Below, piece by piece: positions 1 to 13,169 of a DNA stretch of 64,000 nt (the first letter of the stretch is position 1; every line of letters starts with the position of its first letter). The DNA is from Chelonoidis abingdonii (Eukaryota > Chordata > Testudines > Testudinidae). The notes under the pieces are model-generated. The model did not search any database. It worked only from the letters and a program-made list of their open reading frames with translations, and was not told the origin of the DNA. Position numbers and translations under genes: made by a program. Where the stretch lies: assembly GCF_003597395.2 (NCBI RefSeq), contig NC_133769.1, forward strand, positions 173,935,957 through 173,999,956, read 5' to 3'.

Positions 1-2935
1 TGTAACTGAAGGGGAACGCTGTCCTTGTTGGCTGAGCTTTCACTCAAATTATCCAAAGGGAGGCGATGGGGGAGACCGGCTTTGTGGAATATTTTTGTAG
101 TTTTAAAGTGCCAAATCTCTGACATATAGGGCCTGCTCTTGCTCTCGTTGAAATCAGTGGCCAAGCTCCCATTTACTTCAGTATGAGCAGGATTGAGTCA
201 AAGTATGTCAAAAACGAGAAATTATTTTTTTTGATAGATGAGGAATTTCTGGGTGGCTTTTTTAGTAGAATATTATTATTATTTTAAAATAAACATATCT
301 CCATAGAGGTTAAGTCAAAGAAATTAATCACAATTAGTGAATAAATTTCAATTACTGTTCTATGTGTGAATTGTCTTCAGATTGTGAAATTTTCAAAATA
401 TTAATCATCATCATTCATGATCTTCTCTAGCAGAGAACTTTTGATCTGCTGATCAGCCAAGCGCACTTTAAAGAATATTATAATTCACCATTTGAAACCA
501 TGCTGTCGGTTTTGTGTCATTGGTTTTGTCCCGACAGATGACTTATATAACTAATACAAATGCAAATTACAAACATTACGGTGAAATATGCACTTATATA
601 TTTGTGTAGTATTAACTAATTATGTAAATTATCCATTAGGAAAACAAAAGAAACTCACATGGAACTGAACTAATAGACACAGCACAAATTACGAATTGTG
701 AATTTTATAATCAAATAAACGATTAGAAATTTTCTCTAGCAAATAGTCCATTTAAAATTTTGCTTTTTACAAGTATTTGGAGTAGTAGAGATTAAGTGCT
801 GAAATATTTGCAGTAACTATACATGATGGGGTTACAATATGGTCCAAATAAAATTCACCTTAGAATTCAGATGATTATTTTTGGACTGTTTCCACCATTC
901 ATGCAGCTCTATTTTGCTACCCTTATTCAAACTGAGTTCTTTCATGAGTGAGCATTGTGAATTAAGGATAACATAATCAAGCTCTATATGGTTGAATACC
1001 ATTAGTTCCCAGCTGCGCCTCCAAGGCTAAAACCCTCAAAAAGTTTGGGACTAAGAGCAAATATCACTATCAACCAATATGTTTCTTGTTACGATAGAAT
1101 CATCTTATTCTGGAATCATTTTTTTCATAAAGCACAATCCCTCTAAGAGGAGTTTCACTAAGCCAGCGCTGCAGTACATTGAAAGTTCTTCAGTTTGAAG
1201 TACATTGAAACAATGTGGATCTTTAATTCCTCATCATTATAATTTAGATATGGATATGAATTGCAAAATTGTGGGTCTGAACTTTCTGGAAATCTGAGGT
1301 GTTTGGATCCAGTGTTCTGATCCAGATCTGTCTTTTACAGCATTGGAAGGACTAACTGCCCTTTCCCTTCCCCCTCTCCACATATATGTACCAGCAGAGG
1401 AGGCGAGCCTTTCTCTGACTGCATCCCATAAGAGAGCAATTTATAACATACAGGACAGGAGATTTATTTGAAAACATATGGAAACCAGGGGGGTGCAGCC
1501 TACAGAGACTACTTGTCCCAGCCTGTGGAGCTCCATCTTAATCTGAGCGGAAGTCAATGAGATCAAGTTAGAGGGATCCCATGCTGGGATTGGCAGTCTC
1601 CATGAGCCAAGATTAGAGTAACCATGAGACACATTTGGCCCCCAGACCACTGCTGCCATATAGTGTTTTGGCCAGTCTGGAAATGCCCCAGTGGCAGTAC
1701 ATGCAGCAGAAAAATGTTACTTAATATTAAAGAGTAATGCATACTTAGTACATTTTATTTAAAAGCTCAGGTCAGCTCATGGGAAAAGAAATAAGGAAAT
1801 GGATTTAATTTAATTGAAAAAAGGAGACAAACTATATCAGAAAATAATGTCATCCTATTTGCTGAAGGCATATAGGAAAACTTGATTTAGAATTTCATTT
1901 TAAAGTGCAGCTATTAAGAGCATCTGAACAAGGAATCCGAACTTGACATTAAAATGAAGAATTGTATATTATGTAAATCCCATAATAACCTTAGTGTCTG
2001 AAGCAAAGATTGTTTGTGTTTGTTGAGCTTAATTTAAACTGTGATTCAATTACCTTCCCTGTGTAACAGCTGTTTTAGTCCATTTTACCCCGAGGAAGGC
2101 TCATAATGTTGTACAGAGCATTGTTTTAAAATAATTATTTGAATGGTGCAATAAATTACTGAAATGTAATCTAAATGAATGACTGTCATTAATACTTCAT
2201 AGTTCATATTTTCTTAGCTTTGTTAATGTTACATTTTTGTTATGATAGAACATTTTTATGTGTCATTTTCTTTACTTTGAAATATGAATTATTTCCCGCA
2301 GGTGGGGGTTTCTGAGAATGTTGCTTGGCTTAAGAACCAGCTGAAACACACACTGTAGTTTTTGCCTCCTCAAATGCCATGACATTTTTAAGATGGCAGC
2401 GCTTCTGAAACTATGGCGTATATTTCTCTGGGGGAGGGGGTTGGGGGAGCGTAGAGAGAGAACAGGCTATCAAAATTTCCTAAGACTACTAACTAAATGA
2501 GAGAGAGTGAACGTTTGCAGGACCTCAGAATTCTAGCTCAATCAGACTTTACATGGAGCGTCTTTGCTTGCAGTGGGTAATTGGAAGGAAAAAGAATGGG
2601 TGTTTTTGTAAGCACAGTGAAACTGTCTTCTGTGACACATCAAGTGGCCTACAAAACTTGGTTGCTTATTAAAGGTGGCCTTCTAATTAAGGTGGAATTA
2701 AATAGTACTTGACATATTTGGGGATACTTTAGGGTGATCTGTTAAAACACAAGGTTTCCTAATGAAAAGGGTCTTTTGTACATGTTTCATTGTAACAATA
2801 ATTATTTTACCAAGATGTCTTTTTCCTTGATAATCAATTAGCAATAATACTCCACATTTATGCTGGCTGTTAAATTCATAAATCTCACTGAGGTTTGGAG
2901 CATTAATTCAATATCATCCTCTGCAGTTTACATAT
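1..2935. other. AT-rich unique DNA, no gene seen
   Basis: No exon, RNA gene or recognisable transposon found. All reading frames are short and lack family motifs. The stretch 2040-2300 is low in repeat character and rich in ATTA and E-box-like words (CAGCTGTT near 2068), so it could be conserved non-coding DNA, but that cannot be judged from one sequence. Confidence 0.5.
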
Positions 2936-2937
2936 TG

Positions 2938-3065
2938 CAGGGAGAGGGGCTGAAATTCAAAGAGAGTAAATTGTTTGGGCATGCAGTAATCCACAGTAGA
3001 GTGAGGAACAGAACTCAATTTTCCTGAGTCTGAGTTCCATAGTCACTGCACTGTACCATAGCAGC
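2938..3065 (-). repeat. MIR SINE fossil
   Basis: On the minus strand this matches the order of MIR landmarks. On the plus strand one sees remnants of the antisense MIR core (AGAGAGTAAATTGTTTGGGC), then a region like the antisense B-box and the antisense tRNA-related head ending in ACTGTACCATAGCAGCCCC. It is strongly decayed. The assignment rests on the order of motifs, not on an alignment. Confidence 0.5.
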
Positions 3066-3399
3066 CCCTTGCTGTTTGAGAGTGGTGAATGACTCTGAAC
3101 ACATGCATGTGTACTGGTAGTATGGTTAAACAATGAAACCTTTCAGTATTAAGTGAAGGCATTCCTTGAGGAGCCAAGCCTGCAGTCCTTATGCAAGAAA
3201 AGATCTTCTTGGTTTCAGTGAGGATTTAGCCTTAGAATGATTACAAGATCTACTTTATGATCTGTATTTAAAGTTCTCTCAAATTAGAGGAAACCCAGTA
3301 ACCTGAAACAAATCAAAAGTGAGATTTTTTTTCTGTGAAAAGAGAGTGAATAAAACTAGTATATCTGTGCAGTGTATGGTGTATGAAAACCATTTAGAA

Positions 3400-3796
3400 C
3401 AGTGGTTCTCAAGCAGGGATTCATGTATAGGGGTATGCAGAGGTCTTCCAGGGGGTACATCAATTCATCTAGATATTTGCTTAGTTTTACATAAAAAGCA
3501 CTGGCAAAGTCAGTACAAACTAAAATTTCATACAGACAATGACTTGTTTGTACTGCTGTATATACTATACACTGAAATGTAAGAACAATATATATATTCC
3601 AATTGATTTATTTTATAATTCTATGGTAAAAATGAGAAAGTAAGCAGGTTTTCAGTACCAGTGTGCTGTGTGACACTTCTTTATTTCTCTGTCTGATTTT
3701 GTAAGCAAGTAGTTTTTAAGTGAGGTGAAACTTGAGGTACTCAAGGTAAATCACACTCCTGAAAGGGGTACAGTAGTCTGGAAAGGTTGTCTTAGA
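3400..3796. mobile_element. hAT-like nonautonomous DNA transposon
   Basis: The left end begins CAGTGGTTCTCAAGCAGGG, the classic terminal inverted repeat of Charlie-type hAT elements. The right end has GGGGTACAGTAGTCTGGAAAGG, matching the usual run-in to the opposite terminus, but the final CACTG is lost. TTAGAA lies just outside both ends, as a possible degraded 8-bp target duplication. At about 400 bp and without a transposase frame it is a nonautonomous copy. Confidence 0.65.
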
Positions 3797-3799
3797 ATA

Positions 3800-5775
3800 G
3801 TACTTAGTGGTTTGTGAGTTCTGTTTCTCCAGAAATTACACTCTGTACCTTTAAAGCAACCCATCTAACTCTTAGTGTTCACCTGCTTGGCAAATCATAA
3901 TATGATATATTGATTTTATTTGTTCAGTATGATTAAGTGTTTAATGGCTGGGGGGTTGTGAGCTAATACTCAACAAAATAAGGTGAAGGAACCCATGTAT
4001 GGATTTTGCAGAGACTTGTTGGTTGTGTCTTGGTTTTGCAAAATCAGCCCCACATTGTGTTTGGTTCAGATCCAGATTCTGTTTTATACAAGCCATCATT
4101 CTTCAGATATGTTAGGAGAAAAAATTCTCATTTCGGCCTATGTTAATAGAAAGAATTTGATGTAGAAAGCACCAGATTGTTTCTGGTGGCTCCCACATAT
4201 GTGTTTCCTGTATGGTATATATTGATTAGCTTGTCTCAGACTTTGTGGGGGTACGAGATAAGGACACCACCACAATTTCTTGTTGTAGTGTTAATGCCAG
4301 GTAATATGTATACTGTATCAGTCTGTAAGAAACCCTTTTATGTTTGTGTTTAAATGAATATATTTTGCCCTTGATAATGGAGTGAGTGTTTTGCCTTTAC
4401 TGTTTTCTTTTTTTCTTTTGATATTTTCTTGTGCTTTATGATTATTCTCACTGCAAATACAAAGGGGAGAAAAAAAGAAAAATGATGAAGTAGTGCAACA
4501 TACTATTGAATCAAAGAAAACAAATCAGTGGGGACCCTGAAGTACGGGTTACATAAATCAAATTACTTATGAAGACAATACAGGAAAGCTAATCCTAGGC
4601 TTTTTCATTACTAATTCATTTATTTACAATAGATGAAGACACATTGTCAAATAGCTAAATATTCAACAAATGTCTTTTCTGGGGTTAGGCCTCAATCCTG
4701 TAATGACCTCTACTCTTAGACCATGCAATCACATGGAGCCCCATTGAACTCAGTGAGGTTCCCTTTGAGTGGCTGGGTCTGCCTGCCTAAATGCATTTCA
4801 GGAACAGAGCCATAGTGAGCTTCTCCATACATCCCAGGTGTTAGCTTCCATATTTTTATGCACGTAGAATTCAAGAATAAACTGTTGAAAACACTGTGAA
4901 TGCAACTTCTTCCTGATGAGAGGGCCAAAAAGTCAATGCTGTCAGTCAAATAATGCAAGCAATCTGGGCACACCCAGAGTTCGTACAGTGAAGTCTGCGA
5001 AAATGCTAGTGTAAAGAAACTTTATTTTAAGGCCATAAATCCTGCACAATACCTCCCCATCTCAGCTCTCCCTGTTCCCCTCACTAATGTATGATCCCAC
5101 TTCATGCAAACATTGCTATAATGATACAACACTTTTCAGCTGACATTTGATATTGCGCCCCCACACACACACACCCTAATCCCAAATTAAGTTGGAGTGT
5201 AGTACTGTGCATTCGAGTGGTCTAATGATCTAATTCCAGGACCTATCGATTGTTATATGTGCTTTGTTAGTCAATGTATACTCCTTCACTTAGACAGTCA
5301 CACAAGCATATATGCACACACACGGAAGACTGATCCATCAAAGTGTTTTGGTGGTTTTTCTTAAAGCCTGCTCTAATTCTAAATTTCTGACCAACTTCAA
5401 AGTTGTCATTTTTTTTAAAGAAAAAAAGTAAAATGTTGCCTCCTTCTCCAAAGGTTATATTTTTCCTGCTAATCTATCCTGGCCTAGGCCAAGTTGAGCA
5501 AAATTCAATCAGCATCATTTTTTTCTACACTTAAAAATGTCGTGGTTTTAAAGTTGGTTATTTCACAACACAACAGAGATAGGATTGGTTGTTTTATCCC
5601 AAGGGAAAGGGAAGATTCCCCGCTTTCCATTGAATCCTACAGCATTTGCTTCTCTGCTTCGAAGGGCCTGGGATATAAGGCTGTAAAACTGTGTCATTTT
5701 TATATATAGAACTATTTCAGATCATTTGTAAAGTGTTCATATACCAAGTTTGCATATGATGAGGTGTCATTACAG
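3800..5775. other. No gene seen
   Basis: Unique AT-rich DNA. It holds a short CA run (5161-5174). A stretch near 4685-4800 contains GAACTCAGTGAGG and GGTCTGCCTGCC, which resembles an old amniote interspersed repeat but is too decayed to name. Confidence 0.4.
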
Positions 5776-5779
5776 ATAC

Positions 5780-6515
5780 CTAGACAGATTTTTAGAGGTT
5801 TTTATGTCCCCCTCTGAGCCTGTACAGTTGGATTCATAGTAATGAAAGCACCTGGCTTCATCAGTGAAGGCTTACAAAAAAAGTCCCCAAAACTTGTAAA
5901 AACAAACAAAGGGAAGTATTTGTTGACATAACATACAGTCAACCTGTGAAACTCTCTGCCAGGGAATGGTATTAAGGCCAAAAGCATAACTGGGTTCAAA
6001 AAAAAATTAGGTAAGTTCATGGAGAATAGGTCCATTAGTGGCTATTAGACAAGATGGTCAGGGAAACGAACCCATGTCCTGGGTGCAGCGGCGGCTCCAG
6101 GCACCAGCACTCCAAGCGTGTGGCTAGGGCAGCAATCTGTGGGAGGGTACCCTGCCAGTCCCTGCGTGGGCAGTAGTCAGGCAGCCTTTGGCGGCTTGCC
6201 TGTGGGAGGTCCACCAGTCCTGCAGATTCTGTGGCAATTTGGTGCATGTATGCCGAAGCCATGGGACCGGGGACCTCCTGCAGGCAAGCCGCTGAAAGCC
6301 GCCTGCTTGCCGTGCTTGGGGTGGCAAAAAAGCTAGAGCTGCCCCTGCCTGGGTGTCCCTAAGTCCCCAATAAGGACTGGACAACAGGGAATAGTTCACT
6401 CAAAATTGCCCTGTTCGTTTCCTCTGAAGCACCTGACAATGGCCTATGTCAGAAGACAGGATACTCGGCTAGGTGGACCATCAGCCTGACCAAGTATGGC
6501 CATTCTTATATTTAT
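5780..6515 (+). mobile_element. CR1 LINE 3' end, interrupted by a MITE
   Basis: The 3' part of a CR1 retrotransposon in sense orientation. The end of the ORF2 coding region is visible at about 5930-6050: CAACCTGTGAAACTCTCTGCC, the GGGTTCAAAAAAAAATTAGG block and the ATGGAGAATAGGTCCATTAG block. The 3' UTR resumes at 6348 and runs through GAAGACAGGATACTCGGCTA to the end near TATGGCCATTCTTAT (about 6500-6515). It is 5' truncated, as most CR1 copies are. Positions 6086-6347 are a later insertion, so this CR1 is the older of the two. Confidence 0.8.
6086..6347. mobile_element. hAT-like MITE nested in CR1, 8-bp target duplication
   Basis: A 262-bp GC-rich element. It begins CAGCGGCGGCTCCAGG and ends GCTAGAGCTGCCCCTG; the reverse complement of the right end, CAGGGGCAGCTCTAGC, matches the left end at 12 of 16 bases. 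It is flanked by perfect copies of CCTGGGTG at 6078-6085 and 6348-6355, the 8-bp duplication expected of hAT transposases. Removing one duplication copy and the element rejoins the CR1 sequence. There is no transposase frame. Confidence 0.85.
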
Positions 6516-6618
6516 TAAAACATTCTTATAATAGTTTTTTCGGGAACATATGTGAAATATGCAGTGTGCATGGTGGTGTTGGACAACGATTTTATCACCA
6601 TTTATTTGTAATAACATA

Positions 6619-6927
6619 CAGTAGAAGCTCAGAGTTTCAAACTCGAATGGAGGTTGTTCACAACTCTGAAATGTTCTTAACTCTGAACAAAACATTAAGG
6701 TTCTTTTAAAAGTTTACAGCTGAGCATTGATTTAATACAGCTTTGAAACTTTACAGTGCAGAAGAAAATGCTGCTTTAATAGTTAAATTCATCACAGTAC
6801 TGTACTGTATTTGCTTTTTTGTTTTTGTCTCTGCTGCTGCCTGATTGCATACTTCCAGTTCCAAACGAGGCGTGTGGTTGACTGGTCAGTTCGTAACTCT
6901 GGTGTTCGTAACTCTGAGATTCTACTG
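6619..6927. mobile_element. Tigger/pogo-like MITE
   Basis: A 309-bp element beginning CAGTAGAAGCTCAGAGTTTC and ending GTAACTCTGAGATTCTACTG. The termini are inverted copies of each other, and TA dinucleotides sit at 6617-6618 and 6928-6929, as expected for Tc1/mariner-pogo insertion. The termini match the CAGTAGAATCTCAGAGTTA-type ends of Tigger elements. It contains extra sub-terminal copies of the AACTCTG word (near 6662 and 6895) and no transposase frame. Confidence 0.75.
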
Positions 6928-6929
6928 TA

Positions 6930-9900
6930 CACAGCTTGCTCATCTCTTTGTCATTGGTGAGGATATTGGTTATGCCGATTTGTATCCTTAAGCGTTAAAT
7001 TATATTAGCTTGCACTAACTGACATTTAATGTGTGTGCAAAGTTAATGTTGCAGATAGAAATTGGATAGCAGGGAAAGCAGGATAGCAGGGAAAGGTTAA
7101 AGATAAAGTGGTGGGGGAGGGCTGCTTTAGCTTATACCCTCCTATTAGCTGCTTTTCCTGCTTTAGCCCCATTTTGCCTCGTTGGCATGTAAATTACACT
7201 GAATTGGTGCATGCCCACTGAACACTAGATTGGTGGAAATACATTACTTTACATCTTATACCCAAGGTTTAACGTACATCTTGTGTTACCACTTAATTTA
7301 GCCCATTGAATGGGAATTCACACAGCACAGTCCGTAAAATTCAGGGCTAAACTCAGACTTGGAATAAGCAGCAGCTTAAGTGGAGTTCTGCCCGCTTTAC
7401 ATCAGAGTCAGATTTGGCCCTCAAATCTGAATACTAGTCTCCATAATTCTGAATTTAAAAAAATATATGTACATACACTGTTTATATTTTTTCTATAAAT
7501 CAGACTGTAGACCATCAAAAGCCACTTAATCAAGAAGGATTTAGTTGTTGAGGGAAAATGCTTTTTTAATATAGATTTCATTCTCAGAGAATTTCAAGCA
7601 CGTTGTTGGTAAGGAGGGAAGCAACATATTTGGTGAGTGACCACATCATCAGAAGAGAGAGAAATTAGGTGATTCTTAATCAGCTGCCAATATCTCAAGG
7701 TAAGATTTTTTTTTTTTTCATTCTCCCTGGAGCTGTTACAGAGCGAGGGAGAGAGAGAGGTCTGTTAATGATCAGAGTTACTATTCTAATGTCTATGGAT
7801 CTGTTAGGACTGTTAATATTTAAAACATTATTATTTTTAATTATGTAAAGACAGTCTATTTCTTTATTTTAAAAAATGGAAATGGTTTTGCATGATGATT
7901 TTTGAATAAATCATTCAGCATGCCTGAGTCCCAAATGCTGGATTAGAGTTCAAAACTGTTATAATATTTTTCCCTTAGTGACCTTTTTGAAACAGCATGA
8001 TTAATCAAGGCAATATTTTCCAATAATTTCTGTGAGGAGTAATTTGCCTGTTTCTTGTCTCTCAAGTGACAGATTGCCAAAGTTGAGCCTCTGATCAGGC
8101 GTCTCATAGACAGTTTCATATTTCAGTGAATGTTTTGCTGGCTCGGTTGACTAGATTTATAATAGCTGAGGTAGTATGAAATTAAAAATTAATTAATTTG
8201 AATGAATTTGTAATCAAGCAGACTGGGCTGAGCCATAGAGATGCTAATAGGTCTATTCCCTGGCTTGCTCTGGCCAGCTGATCCCCCAGAATATATGACA
8301 GCTGCAGTAGGCAAAATTGACAACTGAGCACAGTCAAGGTGAAGGGTCAAGAGTTTGTCTTCTAACCTCACTGGGGCCAAAGAAGGGAGCTCTTCCTCCT
8401 CACTTTTTAGTTTAGGGAGGAAAGCCTATCAGAGTGTTAAAATAACATGTTAGTGTGACAGTCACAGGGGAAACCCCGGCGAAGAACCAGTGATGCTAAT
8501 CTTAGTATATATGGTGTTGTCTTTTCATAGGAGTAGCCATCCGGGCATGCTTACGTAGTTCTTTTTGGAACAATGACTTTGTATTAATATTTAGAGGTAA
8601 TTGTGCTGTGTGATTTACTGTCCTCTGAAAAGAGAATGTAGGAAAATATCACTCTTGCATTTTGAAATATAGAATCTGGGTCCTTAATAGCACGTGTGCA
8701 TGGCATGCAACATTTTAGAGCCCCTTTATTGAGTGTACATATACATGCTCTGAGAAAACCATTTTCACGGATAGTGTATGGAGTTGAGCTCATCAGAATC
8801 TTTACTTACACATTGTCTGAGCCACAGCCTCTTTCATGGCAAATATGTTAAACACAGACATTTCAATCAAAGGTTCTAAAAGTGTTCTAATATGACACGA
8901 AATACTTCCTTACAGGAGTATATTGGAAAGCAAGATTACTCAGTGACACAATATAATCCATTCCCCTAAAAAAACACTTATCTCCTTCTTAGCAGTTCAT
9001 TTGCTCTGTGAAGATTGCAGCATGTAATGGCTATTTTCTAGAAATTATGCCATGCTGGTTTTAACTGCAGCAGCAGCAAGAGCAAACAGACAAGAAACAA
9101 GGAGGCTGTGATGCAGTAGATCTATCATCAGTGCCTTCTAGTTTTGCCTCCCTTGTCTATTGCTTTGTGCTGTGACATTTGTTTTTCCTACGGGAAAACA
9201 AGGAAGTGGTGATTAGTAACATCACACAACACAGGATGATCTGAGTTACCCTTGGGAATGTGCATGTCGTGTATTAACGAGATGGTCAACTAGGGTCTGA
9301 TTCTGCGAGGTATAGAACACCCACTGAAGTCAATGAAAGCTAAACATTTTGCAGGACTGGGTTGAGGGCAGCATGTTCCTCTTCCATGCCTTTATGTCCT
9401 GTACCTGAAGCAAAGAATTGATTGTGCCATTTGTATCGATGAGCAAAAAAAAAAAAAAAAAATGTCCATATTAAATCAAATAAACTGCACATTAGCTATT
9501 TTTCATGAATCAGGAGTTTGCTTTTCAGGTTTCCATGCACAAAGTGAACATACACTTAACGCTCCTTGCCAATTGCAGAGGAAGAAAAAAATGAAATGCC
9601 AGCACAGCATTCAATTGGATATTTGCAAGGTTTATTTATCCTTACCGAAAGATTTGATCAAAATGAATTTTGAATATTTTGCTTTTTCTCCCTATTCTCA
9701 ACCATACTAAGCAAGTTGTTGACTACAACGTATAGAATGTTAAAGTACTCCTGTACCGTAGGCCAGATTCTGATCTCTATTACTCTACTGTAAATCCAAT
9801 GTAACTCCATTGATTTTAAAATAAGAATCTTTCCGATAATCTGTGTCCCAAAATAAAAACTGCTTCCTTTTTTATGTTTTGCTAACTCTGTTGATTTAAT

Positions 9901-11370
9901 GGAATTATTTATTTAAGGGCCCTGGGTGTTTACAATGCCATGCAATATTATGCCCAGCTGCTTGGTTTACTGTAGCAGGAGCTTTTAATGATAACTGCAA
10001 CAAGAAGGCAGTTCTGGGTGCAGATTTCACATGCAAGCCTATGGTTTGATGTAAATTTCACTGAGCTTCGTGGACTAAATTAGAATTTCTTTGGGACCTC
10101 TGCCATTGAAAGAAGGTGGGTCATGGACTGTAATAACTCAAGCGGGAGTGCCCTTGTTGGTAAGAATCTGAACCTCTGACCAGCAGGAATGCGGTGCACG
10201 TTAATGTTTTAATATCCCCAGAAGTAAATTCTGCAGCATTGTGGAATCTGGTGCTGCTGTACAATTAAGAATCTGTCCATGTTTATTTTATAATTCCTTA
10301 TTTTCAGCAGTTTACAATTCAGGTTTGGGTGGGCCATGTCCCTGATCACTCTGTGCAGAGATTAAATGTACTAAATCTTAAACCAAGGCTATGTACTTTT
10401 CACCACCATAAAAATCAAGTGCTATTGCATAAGTAACTCAGACATAGACAATCTTGAGCTGCTGCTATTAACTATTATTAAACATTATAGCATTCCACAC
10501 ACTTTAACATACACATTATTAGACTACAGCCACATCTAATGTGAAAGTTGGGTACCATACTAGTATGCTACACAACGATATCAAGGAGGAGACATTTTCA
10601 CCATGGATACCAAGGCAAAACCATACTCTCAGCAGAAAATGCTATGCATATTTTTCATGTCCATGCAGAAAAAGAAAATATTAAGGATTTTCTTGAAGAA
10701 TGCCTGTATAGTGAACTTCATGGAAATCTGTTTCTGCCTCAGAAGGATAGTTGAATGGACCCCTGAGAGGATTTAAACCTGTGCTTTTAGGCCATATGGA
10801 TGTTTGTAGCTTGATGCTTAGAATAATAAGTAATCCTTTTTATTCACACACCAACAACTCAAAAGCAGAATAATTTATTTTTATTAAATTTGGAACCCTT
10901 GCTACATGATGCATCATACATGAAAGTGTAACTGTTGATACACTTAAGGGCACATGTATCTCTACTTATTATTCTTTATGGTTACTTGGCCTCTTCCAAC
11001 TATTATTAATAGAAAGGGTAAGTCCAAAATGTTCCGTACAAAACTTTGGTCCAGCTGATAGGTTGTAATGAATAGAAGATAGAAATGGTTCCATGTGGAG
11101 TACTCTGAGCCAAAAATAATTTTTCAGCTTACATTTAGGAGACCAGCAATACTTTGTGGGGGAAGAATAGGAGATTTCATTGAGTTTTAAATTTGCCTCC
11201 TTTCCAGTATTAAGAGTTACTCAGGTGTCCAAGCACAACTTGTCTGCCTAGTTATGAGTGAGCTAGTTTTAAATCTTAGCACTAGAAATAGATCTTTACT
11301 CCCTGATATCAAACAAGGACTCGAGCTTTTTTGCTCTTTTGTTTCTTCACGTAACTTACTCTGTCCATCT
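6930..11370. other. Long gene-free stretch
   Basis: No gene or clear transposon. Small features: a direct duplication of GGATAGCAGGGAAAG (7064-7078 and 7081-7095); an A18 run (9445-9462); and at 9752-9830 a GGCCAGATTCTGATC-type segment that looks like one arm of an old palindromic amniote repeat. The reading frames present have no recognisable domain. Confidence 0.45.
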
Positions 11371-11373
11371 GTC

Positions 11374-11392
11374 TTTTTTTTTTTTTTTTTTT
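11374..11392. repeat. T19 homopolymer
   Basis: Uninterrupted run of 19 T. It is not preceded by a recognised SINE or LINE on the minus strand, so it is treated as simple sequence. Confidence 0.9.
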
Positions 11393-11440
11393 AACATGTT
11401 TCTTCATTTAATTCTGCTCCACGTAAAAAACAGGGCCTAA

Positions 11441-11596
11441 ATTTTCAAAACTGACTAGTGATTTTTGGTGCCTTGACTTTAGGGGCTTGAGACTTTATCT
11501 GATTGCCAGAGGGAGGGTGCTCAGAGCTTTCTGAAAACCAGGCTGCTTAAGGTGCCTCAGTTTAGGCAGTCAAAGTCATTAGTCACTTTTGAAACT
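11441..11596. repeat. Palindromic interspersed repeat fossil
   Basis: The left part (TTTTCAAAACTGACTAGTGA) is the imperfect reverse complement of the right part (GTCATTAGTCACTTTTGAAA). The inner segments GTGCTCAGAGCTTTCTGAAA and TTAAGGTGCCTCAGTTTAGG continue the fold-back. This is a long, mismatched hairpin of about 155 bp, of a type widespread in sauropsid genomes. No coding content; probably an ancient foldback MITE. Confidence 0.55.
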
Positions 11597-12439
11597 GTAG
11601 GTCTAGACTTTTAATATGGATAATAGGTCAGTATACAATAGTCCAGAGAATAGTAGATTTTTTGTTTCAGACCTTGATTTTTAGCCTAACATTGCCAGAA
11701 ACCATTACAGTACATGTAAAGCTAATGCACAAGTTCTCTGATTATTCTGACTTGTTATTGTCCTTCCTATTCAGCACACTATTGTGATAATGCTGGCTTG
11801 GATTCTTTCCTTCGCATTGTCCATCGGTTTCACTATAACATTAAAGGATGAAGGAATGACGTGTGCATGAGGTTGATTAAAATGGGAGCCATTCCACTGG
11901 GATAATCCCATTCTCTTGGCCGCTGAACCTTGGCCAAGTGACAGAAAGACTATTATAACTGGAGGTTTCTTTAGCTGCAGTGGATATCCATGACTTCTGT
12001 AGTGCCGCATCATGCCTTCCAGCTTCCACAATATGTTGCTGCGCTGCTTTTCAAGCCATTGGACCAATATACGGTCCAATATCTTCTGCCTTGGCTACCA
12101 GAAGAGTCTTCGTATGCTTGGGAGAGCAATCCCTAAATCACTGTCAGTTTCCACGCTTCCAGTTACCCTCACCTGCTTTAGCCCAGGAGTATATGGGGTA
12201 TATGGGAGAGGTAGTACCTTTGAGTGATTCAAACTGCCTCACTCCTTGAGTGGTTCTTTTCCAATCTGATCCTCACTGTACACCCAACTCTCACCTGTGG
12301 CTCCAAGCAGCTGTAAGTATGTGACAGCAGCCACACCTCGGTAAACTGCCTTGGCAGGTTTGGATTCTAATGTTGAGCTGTTCTAGATTCTAGTTGTCAT
12401 GCTAAGCATTTCTTCCTGTGGAGGAAGTGAAGCTTCAAG

Positions 12440-12640
12440 TAGAGCTGGTCAACGTTTTTAGATTGGAAAATGTTACTGATGAAATATTGTGGTTGTTTCA
12501 AAACTAACGTTTTCTATGGGAAATGTTGGAAGGTTTCATTTGCATTAAAGATGTTGGCAATTTTTACTTGGATGTTTCCAAATAGATTTTTTTCTGATCT
12601 TTTCATTCTGTGAAAATTGATGATATTTCAATTTTGTTAA
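12440..12640. mobile_element. AGAGCTGGTC-ended MITE, degenerate
   Basis: Begins GTAGAGCTGGTCAACGTTTT. The interior is rich in TTTT/AAAA words such as GGAAAATG and TTTTCATTCTGTGAAAATT. The same left terminus, or its reverse complement, recurs at 45.58 kb and 62.77 kb in this window, which supports a dispersed family. The right terminus is not recognisable here. Confidence 0.45.
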
Positions 12641-13169
12641 GACTCTGGACAAAAACAAAAGTAATATATATAAAAAAATTAGACCAATTTAGCTATCCAA
12701 AAAGGTACAATCATACCTGAAACAAATTGCAATGTTATTTGATGAAAGACTGAATATTGCAGCCTTCACTCAGACAAAATTTCCATTGGCTTTGGTCACC
12801 ATTTATCCCTGCTATGAACTTCAGAATCTGACCTAAGTATAAGGAGTGATTTTTGTAAGTATGGGTTAAGCATAAATATTTTCCTTTTCTTACCCACTCA
12901 TGTCTTTAGAGCTAAATCTCAGTCCCATTGAAATCATATGAAAATTTTCCCTTAGTGGAACCAAAATTTGACCCTCAGTGGAGTTGGAACTTGAAAGCCC
13001 GCTGATCCTATTATCAAGTCACTAAACATGCTCCCAATCTACAGAGAAAAATATGAAGGGACTGTCTTAAGTAGCAGTGAATGAATTAACTTTCAGAGTT
13101 CTTTTTGATGAGCTATGTGAATCTGACCCTGCTAGGTCAGGATGGCACTTGATCAGCCTCCGCAGGTCT

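Noticed and set aside
6035..6399. Four overlapping frames on both strands at 6.0-6.4 kb
   Set aside because: They all fall in the GC-rich hAT-like MITE, where stop codons are rare; no protein similarity.
11374..11392. T19 as the poly-A tail of a minus-strand SINE
   Set aside because: The adjoining sequence on the right shows no SINE head or LINE tail and no target duplication was found.
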